From contig JAIFWM010000007.1 of NCBI GenBank assembly GCA_019661855.1, forward strand, positions 1-32,362: a DNA stretch of 32,362 nt, in the 5' to 3' direction. A model generated the notes under the pieces. The model searched no databases. It saw nothing but the letters and a program-made list of their open reading frames with translations, and was not told the origin of the DNA. How positions within the stretch are numbered: the stretch's first letter is position 1; every line of letters begins with the position of its first letter. This DNA is from Candidatus Parcubacteria bacterium (GTDB taxonomy: Bacteria; Patescibacteriota; Minisyncoccia; Phycocordibacterales; SBAW01). Positions 14,028 through 20,779 of this stretch are shown in pieces. The position numbers and the translations under genes were made by a program.

Positions 14028-15182
14028 ATGGCAAAAAACGCTAACAACGAAAAAGCGATCGCATTACATAAAAAGTTAAAAGGCAAAATTACAATTTCCT
14101 CCACTATGCCTGTTAAAAGTCGTGAGGAGCTTTCTCTGGTATATACTCCCGGCGTTGCCGCAGTCTCGTCACTGCTTGCTAAAAATAAAAAGCTTGCGCG
14201 TGACTACACTATTAAAGGCAAAATGGTTGCAGTCATTTCTGACGGCTCTGCAGTGTTGGGCTTGGGCAACATCGGCCCTTATGGTGCACTGCCAGTCATG
14301 GAAGGGAAGTGTGCATTGTTTAAAACATTTGGAAATGTTGAGGCGTTTCCACTTGTGCTCGATACGCAAGATCCAGATGAAATTATCGAAACAGTAATGC
14401 GGGTCGCGCCTGTGTTTGGCGGGATTAATCTTGAGGATATCGCTGCGCCCAAATGTTTTTATATCGAAGAGGAGTTAAAGCGCCGTCTTGACATCCCCGT
14501 GATGCACGACGACCAGCATGGCACTGCAATAGTGGTGCTTGCCGCACTCATTAATGCGATGAAAGTGGTTGGAAAGGATTTAAATGACAAAAATAGATGG
14601 GTTGTCGTGAGCGGGGTGGGGGCTGCGGGTGTGGCGGTACTAAAACTCATTAAACTTTTTGCCCCTAAAGTGCAGATTATTGCAGTCGACAGTGAAGGGA
14701 TTATTGGCAAAGGACGTAAAGGCTTAACCCCAGTTAAAAAAGAGCTAATTAACAAGAAAATTATTTTTGCGGACAAGAGTGGGGACTTGGCCAAAGCGTT
14801 GATAGACGCAGATGTGTTTATTGGTGTTTCTAAACCAGGAGTATTAACGGGTGCAATGATAAAAGAGATGGCCCAAAAGCCAATCATCTTCGCCATGGCA
14901 AACCCAACACCTGAAATAATGCCCGATGAAGCAAAAAAGGCAGGTGCTGCTGTGGTAGGCACCGGGCGCTCCGACTTTGCAAACCAAATAAATAATTCGC
15001 TCGCGTTCCCAGGAGTGTTTCGTGGAGCACTCGACAACAGAGTAAACAAAATTACTGACCAAATGAAAATTAAAGCTGCTCAAAGTTTGGCTGCGTTAGT
15101 TAAAAAACCTACGGCAGAAAAGATTATCCCTGGACCCTTTGATAAGGGAATCGCCCAAGCGGTAGCAAGGGCGATTACGTAG
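14028..15182 (+). CDS. NAD(P)-dependent malic enzyme
   Basis: A 384-aa malic enzyme: oxidative decarboxylation of malate to pyruvate and CO2. N-terminal domain with LVYTPGVAAVSS (catalytic Tyr region) and GKMVAVISDGSAVLGLGNIG followed by LPVMEGKCALFKTFG; metal-binding EDIAAPKCF and VMHDDQHGTAIV; NAD-binding Rossmann motif VVSGVGAAGVA; FAMANPTPEIMPDEA near the C-terminus. This is the short bacterial form without a phosphotransacetylase domain. Cofactor preference cannot be read with certainty. ATG 14028 is taken as the start (7 nt after TATACT) rather than the upstream extension. Its 3' end overlaps the convergent gene by 8 nt. Confidence 0.93.
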   Translation: MAKNANNEKAIALHKKLKGKITISSTMPVKSREELSLVYTPGVAAVSSLLAKNKKLARDYTIKGKMVAVISDGSAVLGLGNIGPYGALPVMEGKCALFKTFGNVEAFPLVLDTQDPDEIIETVMRVAPVFGGINLEDIAAPKCFYIEEELKRRLDIPVMHDDQHGTAIVVLAALINAMKVVGKDLNDKNRWVVVSGVGAAGVAVLKLIKLFAPKVQIIAVDSEGIIGKGRKGLTPVKKELINKKIIFADKSGDLAKALIDADVFIGVSKPGVLTGAMIKEMAQKPIIFAMANPTPEIMPDEAKKAGAAVVGTGRSDFANQINNSLAFPGVFRGALDNRVNKITDQMKIKAAQSLAALVKKPTAEKIIPGPFDKGIAQAVARAIT

Positions 15183-15741
15183 CACTCGAGGACTCATATT
15201 TTGGGACGCATCCGTACTTTTTGCAGAAACACAGAACGGTCGTTTCGTTAAGTCGCGGCGTTAAGTCGATGACCATATTTTTGTCCACGTCGTGCTTGGG
15301 CATTCGCTGTGGACGGTTGTCTACCACACTCGCAATCCAGGCCACCAACTCACCAACGTCGCTATTTAAACTTGTTGGCTCTTTAGTTGGAGAGTTGACG
15401 TAGCTATTGGATTTGAGTTCAGATAAATCTTCGATCGTGAGGTCTAGATCCTCCGCTTCTCGCACCAACACGGCGCTGGCAAGCAACATGCAGGAGAATG
15501 GGACATTTATTTGCTGTGCGGCAAATAAAATTTGTAGGCCCAAAGTAACGTCAGAGGCATACTCTCGACACTCATCGACAAACTCGTTGATATCAGCGTC
15601 TTTAGAAAGATATTCTTTAGCCTTTAGATCTTCGGCTAATTTTCGCCACTCCTGTTCTTTGTGACGTTCAATCTTCAACTCGTCTTCGTCGTAACACCAC
15701 TTAGGTTCAGGTGCTCCCGAAGGAGCGTTTTGCGTGTTCAT
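15175..15741 (-). CDS. Hypothetical cytoplasmic protein, SD-bearing
   Basis: A 188-aa acidic, mostly helical protein without signal peptide or membrane segment. It has a basic/acidic N-terminal helix (DELKIERHKEQEWRKLAEDLKAKEYL), a hydrophobic middle (VTLGLQILFAAQQINVPFSCMLLASAVLV) and a Cys-rich end LCFCKKYGC that might bind metal. I do not recognise the family. A strong SD (AAGGAGG, 5 nt spacing) precedes ATG 15741, with a -10 about 30 nt upstream. It is the fourth SD-bearing gene between 9.7 and 15.8 kb, in contrast to the leaderless neighbours. Convergent with and overlapping the malic enzyme gene. Confidence 0.65.
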   Translation of the reverse strand: MNTQNAPSGAPEPKWCYDEDELKIERHKEQEWRKLAEDLKAKEYLSKDADINEFVDECREYASDVTLGLQILFAAQQINVPFSCMLLASAVLVREAEDLDLTIEDLSELKSNSYVNSPTKEPTSLNSDVGELVAWIASVVDNRPQRMPKHDVDKNMVIDLTPRLNETTVLCFCKKYGCVPKYESSSAT

Positions 15742-15771
15742 GTGCTCCTCCTTGGGGCTTCATCTGCCTCT

Positions 15772-15777
15772 AATATA
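15772..15777 (-). promoter_or_regulatory. -10 box for the 188-aa gene
   Basis: TATATT on minus gives a predicted leader of about 24 nt that carries the SD. Confidence 0.45.
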
Positions 15778-15798
15778 GCGAGTAAGTATTAAAAAAGA

Positions 15799-15804
15799 TA
15801 GAAT
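15799..15804 (+). promoter_or_regulatory. -10 box for the sigma factor gene
   Basis: TAGAAT; transcription would start near 15811-15813, at the base of a hairpin ATGAAAG (15813-15819) / CTTTCAT (15828-15834). Confidence 0.45.
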
Positions 15805-15812
15805 ATGAAGGC

Positions 15813-15878
15813 ATGAAAGGCTGCGGGCTTTCATACGTCTTCTCATATGGGTACAGATACATTCACAGAGGGGTTTGA
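15813..15878 (+). CDS. Possible leaderless upstream ORF overlapping the sigma gene start
   Basis: ATG 15813 is 8 nt after TAGAAT, the distance used by leaderless genes here. It opens a 21-codon frame (begins MKGCGLSYVF, ends YIHRGV) that runs in another frame across the sigma factor ATG at 15847 and stops at 15878. Its first codons form one arm of a 7-bp hairpin. It could control or couple sigma factor translation. Evidence is positional only. Confidence 0.3.
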   Translation: MKGCGLSYVFSYGYRYIHRGV

Positions 15879-16404
15879 GCGCTACAGTGACGAACTGTTT
15901 CGCCATTGCATGTTGCGGTTAAGCGACCGCGAACGTGCGCTGGAGCTCACGCAAGAAGCATTCTTGCGAGCCTTCGAGTACTCTCAAAAGAACGAAATCC
16001 GGGAACTTAGACCGTTTCTCTACCGTACGTTGCGACACCTTATCATCGATGAATATCGCAAGCACAAAACTGTCTCGCTTGAGGCAATGACGGAGAACAA
16101 TAGTAGCGGCGAAACAGATTTCTTGCTTCCTCCAGAGGAAGGGAACACGCTTGAGGCAGCAATGGCCAGGCTTGATGGTGCCCAAGCACTCGAGATGGTC
16201 AAAGAGCTTCCCGAAAGTTATCGTGATGTACTCCTCTTTCGCTATGTTGAAGGGCTAACGCCAAAAGAGATTGCCGAATATATTAGTGAGAGTGAAAATG
16301 TGGTATCTGTGCGCATCCATCGAGGCCTTAAAAAGTTAAAGAGCCTTCTTGAAGAAAAAGATGTCACCCTTCGACAGGCTCAGGGTAAATTAGGAAATTT
16401 ATGA
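15847..16404 (+). CDS. RNA polymerase sigma factor, ECF/sigma-70 family
   Basis: A 185-aa protein with region 2 (residues about 10-70: YSDELFRHCMLRLSDRERALELTQEAFLRAFEY, then RPFLYRTLRHLIIDEYRKHK) and region 4 (about 110-165: MVKELPESYRDVLLFRYVEGLTPKEIAEY, then VVSVRIHRGLKKLKSLLEE, a helix-turn-helix). It directs RNA polymerase to alternative promoters. The last residues LRQAQGKL are encoded by a dispersed 17-bp repeat that has been built into the 3' end of the gene. It overlaps the next gene by 4 nt (ATGA), so a sigma/regulator pair is likely. The start lies 34 nt behind a hairpin and possible upstream ORF. Confidence 0.9.
   Translation: MGTDTFTEGFERYSDELFRHCMLRLSDRERALELTQEAFLRAFEYSQKNEIRELRPFLYRTLRHLIIDEYRKHKTVSLEAMTENNSSGETDFLLPPEEGNTLEAAMARLDGAQALEMVKELPESYRDVLLFRYVEGLTPKEIAEYISESENVVSVRIHRGLKKLKSLLEEKDVTLRQAQGKLGNL
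16368..16384. repeat. Short interspersed repeat inside the sigma gene
   Basis: CCTTCGACAGGCTCAGG, an inverted copy (16/17) of the element at 3065-3081; it supplies codons for the C-terminal tail of the sigma factor. Confidence 0.7.
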
Positions 16405-17282
16405 ACGATTTTTTTGAACAACTAAAAAAAGGAGGTGAAATCCGCATGAGTGATGCGGAGAAGGCGCATATGCGTCAGTTTTTGCTTAAAAAAATATCTG
16501 GAGCACAAACAAAAAGCACAGCAAGTCCTTATTTTTCATTTTTTACTATGTCGACGTTTCTTAGCGTACGTTCGTTTGCCGCGTTGGTGCTTGTTTTTCT
16601 TGTTGTTGGGTCAAGTACAGCCTATGCGGCACAAGGTTCGCTCCCGGGCGACCTGTTGTACCCAGTTAAAATTGGAGTTACCGAGCAAGTAGAGCTCGCC
16701 CTTGCCACTACGCCACAAGCAAAAATTGATACCGAAGTGCGTTTGGCAGACCGTCGCGTGTCTGAGGCTCAAACGCTCGACAAAGAGGGCAGACTCGATG
16801 CTACCACCAGCGCTAAGATCGAGGCAGAATTTGATAAACATGTATCTCACGCACTTGCTCTTGCCGACGAAGTGCCTGACGAGCCAAACGAAACTCCCGC
16901 AGACGTGGCAGCAGAACCTACTACCACTGCACTTGCTACTGAAGTAGCAAGTGATACTGCCACGTCTTCAGACAGTGCTTCAGGAACTGTAGAGGTGGCC
17001 ACAACTGTCGCACTTAAAGTTGCTGTGCTCGCGCCTCAAGCGACTGACACTACAACAACTACCGAACCGGAAGCTCCTAAAGCAACAAGTACTGCTACTA
17101 CGACACGCAGATTTTCTAATTCTAAAAAAGAGGGGCTGATGATCTCGCTTGAGACTAAGCGCGAAACCTTGCGTGAACTTAGAGCTCGTTACCAAACTCG
17201 CGGTGAGGTAAAAGGTACCGAGACAGACCGCTCAGACCAAGATCAAGATAAAAATAAAGGGAAGGGGAAAGACGAAGACTAG
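16401..17282 (+). CDS. Membrane protein with DUF5667-like domain, probable sigma-factor partner
   Basis: A 293-aa protein. Residues 1-55 are cytoplasmic (MNDFFEQLKK, then MSDAEKAHMRQFLLKKI, like the start of other CPR sigma-linked proteins); TM about 57-76; then AAQGSLPGDLLYPVKIGVTEQVELAL, the typical start of a DUF5667-type extracytoplasmic domain, helical to about 150; a Thr/Ser/Ala-rich stretch (about 165-245); and a very charged end. By position and topology it may act as anti-sigma factor, which is inference. ATG 16401 overlaps the sigma stop. An SD-like AAAGGAGGTGA lies in front of Met16 (16446), a possible second start. Confidence 0.75.
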   Translation: MNDFFEQLKKGGEIRMSDAEKAHMRQFLLKKISGAQTKSTASPYFSFFTMSTFLSVRSFAALVLVFLVVGSSTAYAAQGSLPGDLLYPVKIGVTEQVELALATTPQAKIDTEVRLADRRVSEAQTLDKEGRLDATTSAKIEAEFDKHVSHALALADEVPDEPNETPADVAAEPTTTALATEVASDTATSSDSASGTVEVATTVALKVAVLAPQATDTTTTTEPEAPKATSTATTTRRFSNSKKEGLMISLETKRETLRELRARYQTRGEVKGTETDRSDQDQDKNKGKGKDED

Positions 17283-17608
17283 CCGTACATAACTGCCCCA
17301 ACACACACGAGGATGTTAAGAAACAGCCACAGCGTGTAGGTAATAAGCAACGGAGGCTCGCGATGTACAAATGCATAAAGTATCCAAGGTAAATCAAGTG
17401 CTGCATACGAGCCCCAAGATAGGGCAGAGACACCTGCGGCATTGTGGTCTATAAAAATATTTGAAAGCTGCGGAATGGTCATGATCATGCCCACGATACC
17501 TGCGAGGATACATATTTGATCGAGCAGACGAATCCAAAATTTGCGCGAAGGATACGGTTCTAAATATTCTTTAGTGCGTTTGCGAAACGAAAAGTGCCCA
17601 ATTCTCAT
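17279..17608 (-). CDS. PQ-loop / SemiSWEET-like small transporter
   Basis: A 109-aa membrane protein with three hydrophobic helices. The first holds VGMIMTIPQLSNIF, the PQ motif, and is followed by AAGVSALSWGSYAALDLPWILYAFVHRE, typical of MtN3/SWEET and SemiSWEET proteins, which move sugars as dimers. Substrate unknown. The N-terminal 30 residues are basic (MRIGHFSFRKRTKEY). ATG 17608 is 6 nt behind TACAAT, so it is leaderless. It follows the reductase gene by 17 nt on the same strand and overlaps the anti-sigma-like gene convergently by 4 nt. Confidence 0.8.
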   Translation of the reverse strand: MRIGHFSFRKRTKEYLEPYPSRKFWIRLLDQICILAGIVGMIMTIPQLSNIFIDHNAAGVSALSWGSYAALDLPWILYAFVHREPPLLITYTLWLFLNILVCVGAVMYG

Positions 17609-17614
17609 AAATCT

Positions 17615-17620
17615 ATTGTA
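17615..17620 (-). promoter_or_regulatory. -10 box for the PQ-loop gene, leaderless
   Basis: TACAAT on minus, 6 nt before ATG 17608, in the short gap after the reductase gene. Confidence 0.55.
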
Positions 17621-17625
17621 AACGA

Positions 17626-18258
17626 TTAACGCAAGGCTTGGCCGCCTTTTTCTTGCGTAGGGATAGGATTGTTTTTTAGCAGTGTTGCCATGTGCGCGAG
17701 GTTGCGTGCGAGAGTAGTGGCCATGCCGACTGTATAGGTTTGGGATTTAAATTTTTGCATCAACTCTTCTTTCGTGTCTGCCCATACTCCCAAGGTAGAG
17801 AGGGACGGGGCAGGAGGGAGAGTTAAACCATTCCATGCCATAAAGTTGGCGAGGTTGCCGATGATGTGTTGAGCGCCGTCTTCGCCGCCGGTAATAACTA
17901 TGCCGCCCACTTTGTTGAGGAGCTCGGATTTTCCTGTTTCAACAATTTTGTCATTAAGTTCGTCGAGACGCTCAACGACACGTTGTATAAGAGACGACTG
18001 ATTGTCCCACCAGATGGGAGTAGCAAAGATGATGATGTCTGCGGCAAACATCTTTTGCAAAATTTGAGGCCACTCGTCGCCTTGGCCCATGTTGCTTCGT
18101 GTGCCAGGAGGGATGTTGTGATCTGCGAGTTTTACTACTTCGCTTTCAACGTTGTGGTCTTTGAGCTTTTCGATAAGAAGCTCGGCGAGTGTTTCGGTGG
18201 TAGAAAACTTGCCGCTCGCGGTCGTTTTTAAAGTTCCTAAGAGAAAAAGTGCTTTCAT
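17626..18258 (-). CDS. Flavodoxin-fold NAD(P)H-dependent FMN reductase
   Basis: A 210-aa protein of the flavodoxin-like reductase family. Start KALFLLGTLKTTASGKFSTTETLAE matches the FMN-phosphate loop, IIIFATPIWWDNQSSLIQRVVERLDE is the conserved central segment (TPIWW) that contacts flavin and partner subunit, and GGIVITGGEDGAQH is the third flavin contact. It would act in the cytoplasm in flavin or quinone reduction. ATG 18258 lies 6 nt after TATAAT. Transcribed divergently from the 118-aa membrane protein with closely packed -10 boxes. Confidence 0.85.
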   Translation of the reverse strand: MKALFLLGTLKTTASGKFSTTETLAELLIEKLKDHNVESEVVKLADHNIPPGTRSNMGQGDEWPQILQKMFAADIIIFATPIWWDNQSSLIQRVVERLDELNDKIVETGKSELLNKVGGIVITGGEDGAQHIIGNLANFMAWNGLTLPPAPSLSTLGVWADTKEELMQKFKSQTYTVGMATTLARNLAHMATLLKNNPIPTQEKGGQALR

Positions 18259-18264
18259 GCAGTC

Positions 18265-18283
18265 ATTATAAAGCAGGTATACT
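18265..18283. promoter_or_regulatory. Closely packed divergent promoters
   Basis: Minus TATAAT (18270-18265), 6 nt before the reductase ATG; plus TATACT (18278-18283), 8 nt before ATG 18292. Only 7 nt separate the two boxes, so both polymerases could not bind at once. Confidence 0.6.
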
Positions 18284-18291
18284 AGATTAGT

Positions 18292-18648
18292 ATGAATCCA
18301 TTTGGTGAGCAGGAGGGAACAAATCTTTTTAGTATTTTGATTAATATTGCGTTTGGGTTTGTTGCAGGATTGGTTGTGTTTATTGGATTTGCAGAGGTGG
18401 TGGCCTATGGCTCCAAGCTTGCAGCGGATTTAATTAAAATGAGTGGCTATGGCCAACAGATGGCGGCGTTTGGGTTTGCTACCACGGCAGCGCCCTACAT
18501 TGTCTTAGCACCCCTTGCTGGCATTGTGGTAAAACAGCTCACCTCGGTGCGCTCTATAAAATCGTTTCTCTACTTTGCTGCAGCTATTGCAGTTGGTTTT
18601 GCGGTAGCGTACTTCACCGCAGGTTATTTCCACACCCTGATGAAGTAG
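18292..18648 (+). CDS. Small membrane protein, unknown
   Basis: A 118-aa protein with three hydrophobic helices (about 15-40, 58-80, 92-112) linked by short charged loops (SKLAADLIKMSGYGQQ; KQLTSVRSIKS). Gly/Ala-rich helices suggest tight packing. No family recognised. ATG 18292 is 8 nt after TATACT without an SD. Divergent from the reductase; followed by tRNA-Ser. Confidence 0.65.
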   Translation: MNPFGEQEGTNLFSILINIAFGFVAGLVVFIGFAEVVAYGSKLAADLIKMSGYGQQMAAFGFATTAAPYIVLAPLAGIVVKQLTSVRSIKSFLYFAAAIAVGFAVAYFTAGYFHTLMK

Positions 18649-18697
18649 CTCATAAGCTAGCTACGAAGCTCGTTTTGGTGTAATTTGTATTGGCAAT

Positions 18698-18784
18698 GGA
18701 GGCGTGGCTGAGCGGTCTAAAGCAACACACTGCTAATGTGTTGAGGGGGAAACCCCTCCGAAGGTTCGAATCCTTCCGCCTCCG
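18698..18784 (+). tRNA. tRNA-Ser, anticodon GCU
   Basis: Acceptor GGAGGCG / CGCCTCC, anticodon stem ACACA/TGTGT with loop CTGCTAA (anticodon GCT), a long variable arm (GAGGGG / CCCCTC) typical of class II tRNA, T arm with GGTTCGAATCC, discriminator G. CCA is not encoded. Reads AGC and AGU. Confidence 0.95.
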
Positions 18785-18832
18785 CATAGTTTCTTAATTT
18801 CTTCTACAGCAACGGTGGAGCACAATGTTGTC

Positions 18833-19009
18833 ATGGCTCGATATGGTAAAAAAGCAGGGCAAAAGGTTGAACGTGCGATGCATGAGATGAAAGAAGGTAA
18901 ACTGCGCAGTGGTTCGAGCGGTAAAAAAGTCACTAGCCGCAAACAAGCAGTTGCTATAGGACTTTCCGAAGCACGTCGTTCGGGTGGTAAAGTACCATCA
19001 AAGAAGTAA
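18833..19009 (+). CDS. Small basic protein, DUF6496-like
   Basis: A 58-aa Lys/Arg/Gly-rich protein: MARYGKKAGQKVERAMHE, SGSSGKKVTSRKQAVAIG, LSEARRSGGKVPSKK. This matches my memory of the DUF6496 family (short basic proteins with a KVTSRKQAVAIGLSEAR core), of unknown role and perhaps nucleic-acid binding. ATG 18833 lies 6 nt behind CACAAT, a weak -10; an upstream ATG at 18815 is less likely. Its stop overlaps the start of the EVE gene (TAATG), so the two are translated from one mRNA. Confidence 0.8.
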   Translation: MARYGKKAGQKVERAMHEMKEGKLRSGSSGKKVTSRKQAVAIGLSEARRSGGKVPSKK

Positions 19010-19407
19010 TGAACCACTGGCTACTTAAAACCGAGGCCGAAGAGTTTTCGATAGACGACCTTAAGCGCAAAAAGCGCGAGCCTTGGAGTGGTGTGCGCAA
19101 CTTTCAGGCGCGCAAAAATTTGCAGTCGATGCGCAAAGGCGATCTCGCCTTTATTTACCACACCGGGGATGAGAAACAAATTGTTGGGGTAGGGAAGGTG
19201 GTCAAAGAAGCCTACCCCGAGAAGGAAAAGCCCTGGGTACAGGTTGACATTGGCTTTGTAAACAAGGTACAACGCCCCGTCACCTTAGCCCAGGTCAAAA
19301 ATGACCCTAATTTACGCGATATGGTGTTGGCCTCGGCGCCCCGCCTCTCGGTCCAGCCGGTATCTGAAAAACACTTTAATTACCTAGTTAAATTAGCCTC
19401 AAAGTAG
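19009..19407 (+). CDS. EVE-domain protein (PUA-like fold)
   Basis: A 132-aa single-domain protein. It begins MNHWLLKTEAEEFSIDDL, followed by WSGVRNFQARKNLQSMRKGDLAFIYHTG and GVGKVVKEAYP, all typical of EVE proteins, and ends HFNYLVKLASK. EVE domains bind modified bases in DNA or RNA; in other bacteria they occur alone or fused to restriction enzymes. No such partner is visible here. One-base overlap with the preceding gene. Confidence 0.92.
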   Translation: MNHWLLKTEAEEFSIDDLKRKKREPWSGVRNFQARKNLQSMRKGDLAFIYHTGDEKQIVGVGKVVKEAYPEKEKPWVQVDIGFVNKVQRPVTLAQVKNDPNLRDMVLASAPRLSVQPVSEKHFNYLVKLASK

Positions 19408-19413
19408 GCTATA

Positions 19414-19442
19414 TTGACAAAAATACCGCTTTGGTATATAAT
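19414..19442 (+). promoter_or_regulatory. Consensus promoter of the DEAD-box helicase gene
   Basis: TTGACA (19414-19419), a 17-nt spacer and TATAAT (19437-19442): full consensus, the strongest promoter in the window. Start near 19449, leaving a leader of about 123 nt. Confidence 0.9.
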
Positions 19443-19480
19443 GGGGAACGTACCTAATCTCATTGGTTTTTCCTTCTAGG

Positions 19481-19568
19481 GTTACTACCTACAAGCGGGA
19501 GCAGCAGCTTCTTTAAAAATCATGGATAAGCCTGATTTTTATTTTAATTGGCTCCTTGAGGTAGTAAC
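19481..19568 (+). promoter_or_regulatory. Folded 5' leader that buries the helicase SD
   Basis: GTTACTACCT (19481-19490) and CAAG (19492-19495) pair with CTTGAGGTAGTAAC (19555-19568), 14 bp with one bulged A. GAGC (19499-19502) can add GCTC (19551-19554). Inside, TAAAAATCA (19514-19522) pairs with TGATTTTTA (19533-19541), with GG/CC in the loop. The only SD-like sequence (TTGAGGT) before ATG 19572 is in the 3' arm, so the fold should block ribosome entry. Opening by cold-relief, the helicase itself or another factor is inference. Confidence 0.65.
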
Positions 19569-19571
19569 ACA

Positions 19572-20774
19572 ATGTATCAAAAAACGTTCAATAATCGCTC
19601 TCGAGGCTCGTTCTCGCGCCCCAAGTTCAATAATCACCGTACTAACCGTAAGCCCGAAAATCGAGGCTCATTTATCCACCCGTCTAAATTTGTTAACAAA
19701 GCAGTTGAGATAGCGGACGAGGTAGCGTATGCCTCAAAACATCGTTTTGAGGACTTTGCCATTGCACAGGCGCTCAAAAACACCATTGCTACTAAAAAGT
19801 ATGGTGCGCCTACTCCTATCCAAGACCAAGCCATTCCGCATATCCTCATGGGTAAAGATGTTGTAGGTATAGCTAACACCGGTACCGGCAAGACCGCAGC
19901 GTTTCTTATTCCACTCATAAACAAAGTGTTGGGCGATGCTAAGGAGCAAGTGCTCATCATCGTACCTACGCGCGAACTCGCAATCCAAATCGACCAAGAG
20001 TTGCGCGACTTTACTCGTGGCATGCGCCTCTTCTCAGTCTGTGCAGTTGGTGGTACCTCTATTGGTCCACAACTCTCGGCTTTGCGTCATAAAAATAACT
20101 TCGTCATCGGCACTCCAGGACGCCTTAAGGATTTGATCGAACGCAAAGCTATGAGCCTTGCCGCATTTCAAACTGTAGTCTTAGACGAGGCAGATCGCAT
20201 GCTCGACATGGGCTTTATCAACGATATGCGCTATGTGATGAAGGGTATGCCCGCCAATCGTCACACACTCTTTTTCTCTGCAACACTTTCTCGCGAGATC
20301 GAGGGACTCATTTCAGAGTTCTTGAAGGATCCGGTGCGTGTCTCGGTGAAAACAGGGGACACTGCTAAAAACGTAGACCAGGCTGTGGACAAAATTGCTC
20401 CCGGCACTCAAAAGGTTGATGTCTTACACACGCTCCTTGCACAAAAGGAGGAGTTTAACAAAGTGTTGGTCTTCGGCCGCACCAAGCATGGTGTCGAAAA
20501 GCTCTCTAAAATGCTCGTCGCACGCGGCGTTGCTTCAGAGTCTATTCATGGCAACAAGTCACACTCACAACGTCAACGCGCACTCTCAAAGTTTAAGGAC
20601 AACCATGTCCAGGTATTGGTTGCAACCGACGTTGCAGCACGTGGTCTCGATATTTCTCAAGTCAGCCATGTAATTAACTACGATCTCCCTATGACTTACG
20701 AAGACTATGTGCACCGTATCGGCCGCACTGGCCGTGGAGGCAGTCGTGGCAAAGCGCTCACGTTCATCGAATAA
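19572..20774 (+). CDS. DEAD-box ATP-dependent RNA helicase (RhlE/DeaD type)
   Basis: A 400-aa RNA helicase acting in RNA remodelling, ribosome assembly or cold adaptation. Basic N-terminal tail (RSRGSFSRPKFNNHRTNRKPENRGSF in two basic patches), Q motif (Phe59 and TPIQ 81-84), ANTGTGKT (101-108), PTRELA (132-137), TPGR (181-184), DEAD (205-208), SAT (236-238), LVATDVAARGLDIS, HRIGRTGR near the end. It stops soon after motif VI, so the core is complete but there is no C-terminal RNA-binding extension; the basic tail is at the N-terminus instead. It has a long structured leader, unlike its leaderless neighbours, and is followed after 5 nt by a tiny zinc-ribbon gene. Confidence 0.95.
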   Translation: MYQKTFNNRSRGSFSRPKFNNHRTNRKPENRGSFIHPSKFVNKAVEIADEVAYASKHRFEDFAIAQALKNTIATKKYGAPTPIQDQAIPHILMGKDVVGIANTGTGKTAAFLIPLINKVLGDAKEQVLIIVPTRELAIQIDQELRDFTRGMRLFSVCAVGGTSIGPQLSALRHKNNFVIGTPGRLKDLIERKAMSLAAFQTVVLDEADRMLDMGFINDMRYVMKGMPANRHTLFFSATLSREIEGLISEFLKDPVRVSVKTGDTAKNVDQAVDKIAPGTQKVDVLHTLLAQKEEFNKVLVFGRTKHGVEKLSKMLVARGVASESIHGNKSHSQRQRALSKFKDNHVQVLVATDVAARGLDISQVSHVINYDLPMTYEDYVHRIGRTGRGGSRGKALTFIE

Positions 20775-20779
20775 TAAAT

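Noticed and set aside
14459..15049. A 196-codon minus-strand frame across the malic enzyme gene
   Set aside because: Opposite-strand shadow of a gene with clear family motifs.
16430..16446. Strong SD-like AAAGGAGGTGA as proof that the DUF5667-like protein starts at 16446
   Set aside because: The bases also encode KKGGEI inside a conserved-looking N-terminus, and ATG 16401 overlaps the sigma stop as in coupled pairs; kept only as an alternative.
18649..18697. GTAGCT/AGCTAC hairpin before tRNA-Ser as a terminator
   Set aside because: Short stem and only a TTTT tract several bases away; too weak to call.
19522..19713. 63-codon ORF in the helicase leader (starts MDKPDFYFNW)
   Set aside because: Its ATG lies in the hairpin and the frame then runs inside the helicase gene out of frame; composition is unlike a protein. 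A short regulatory reading cannot be fully excluded.
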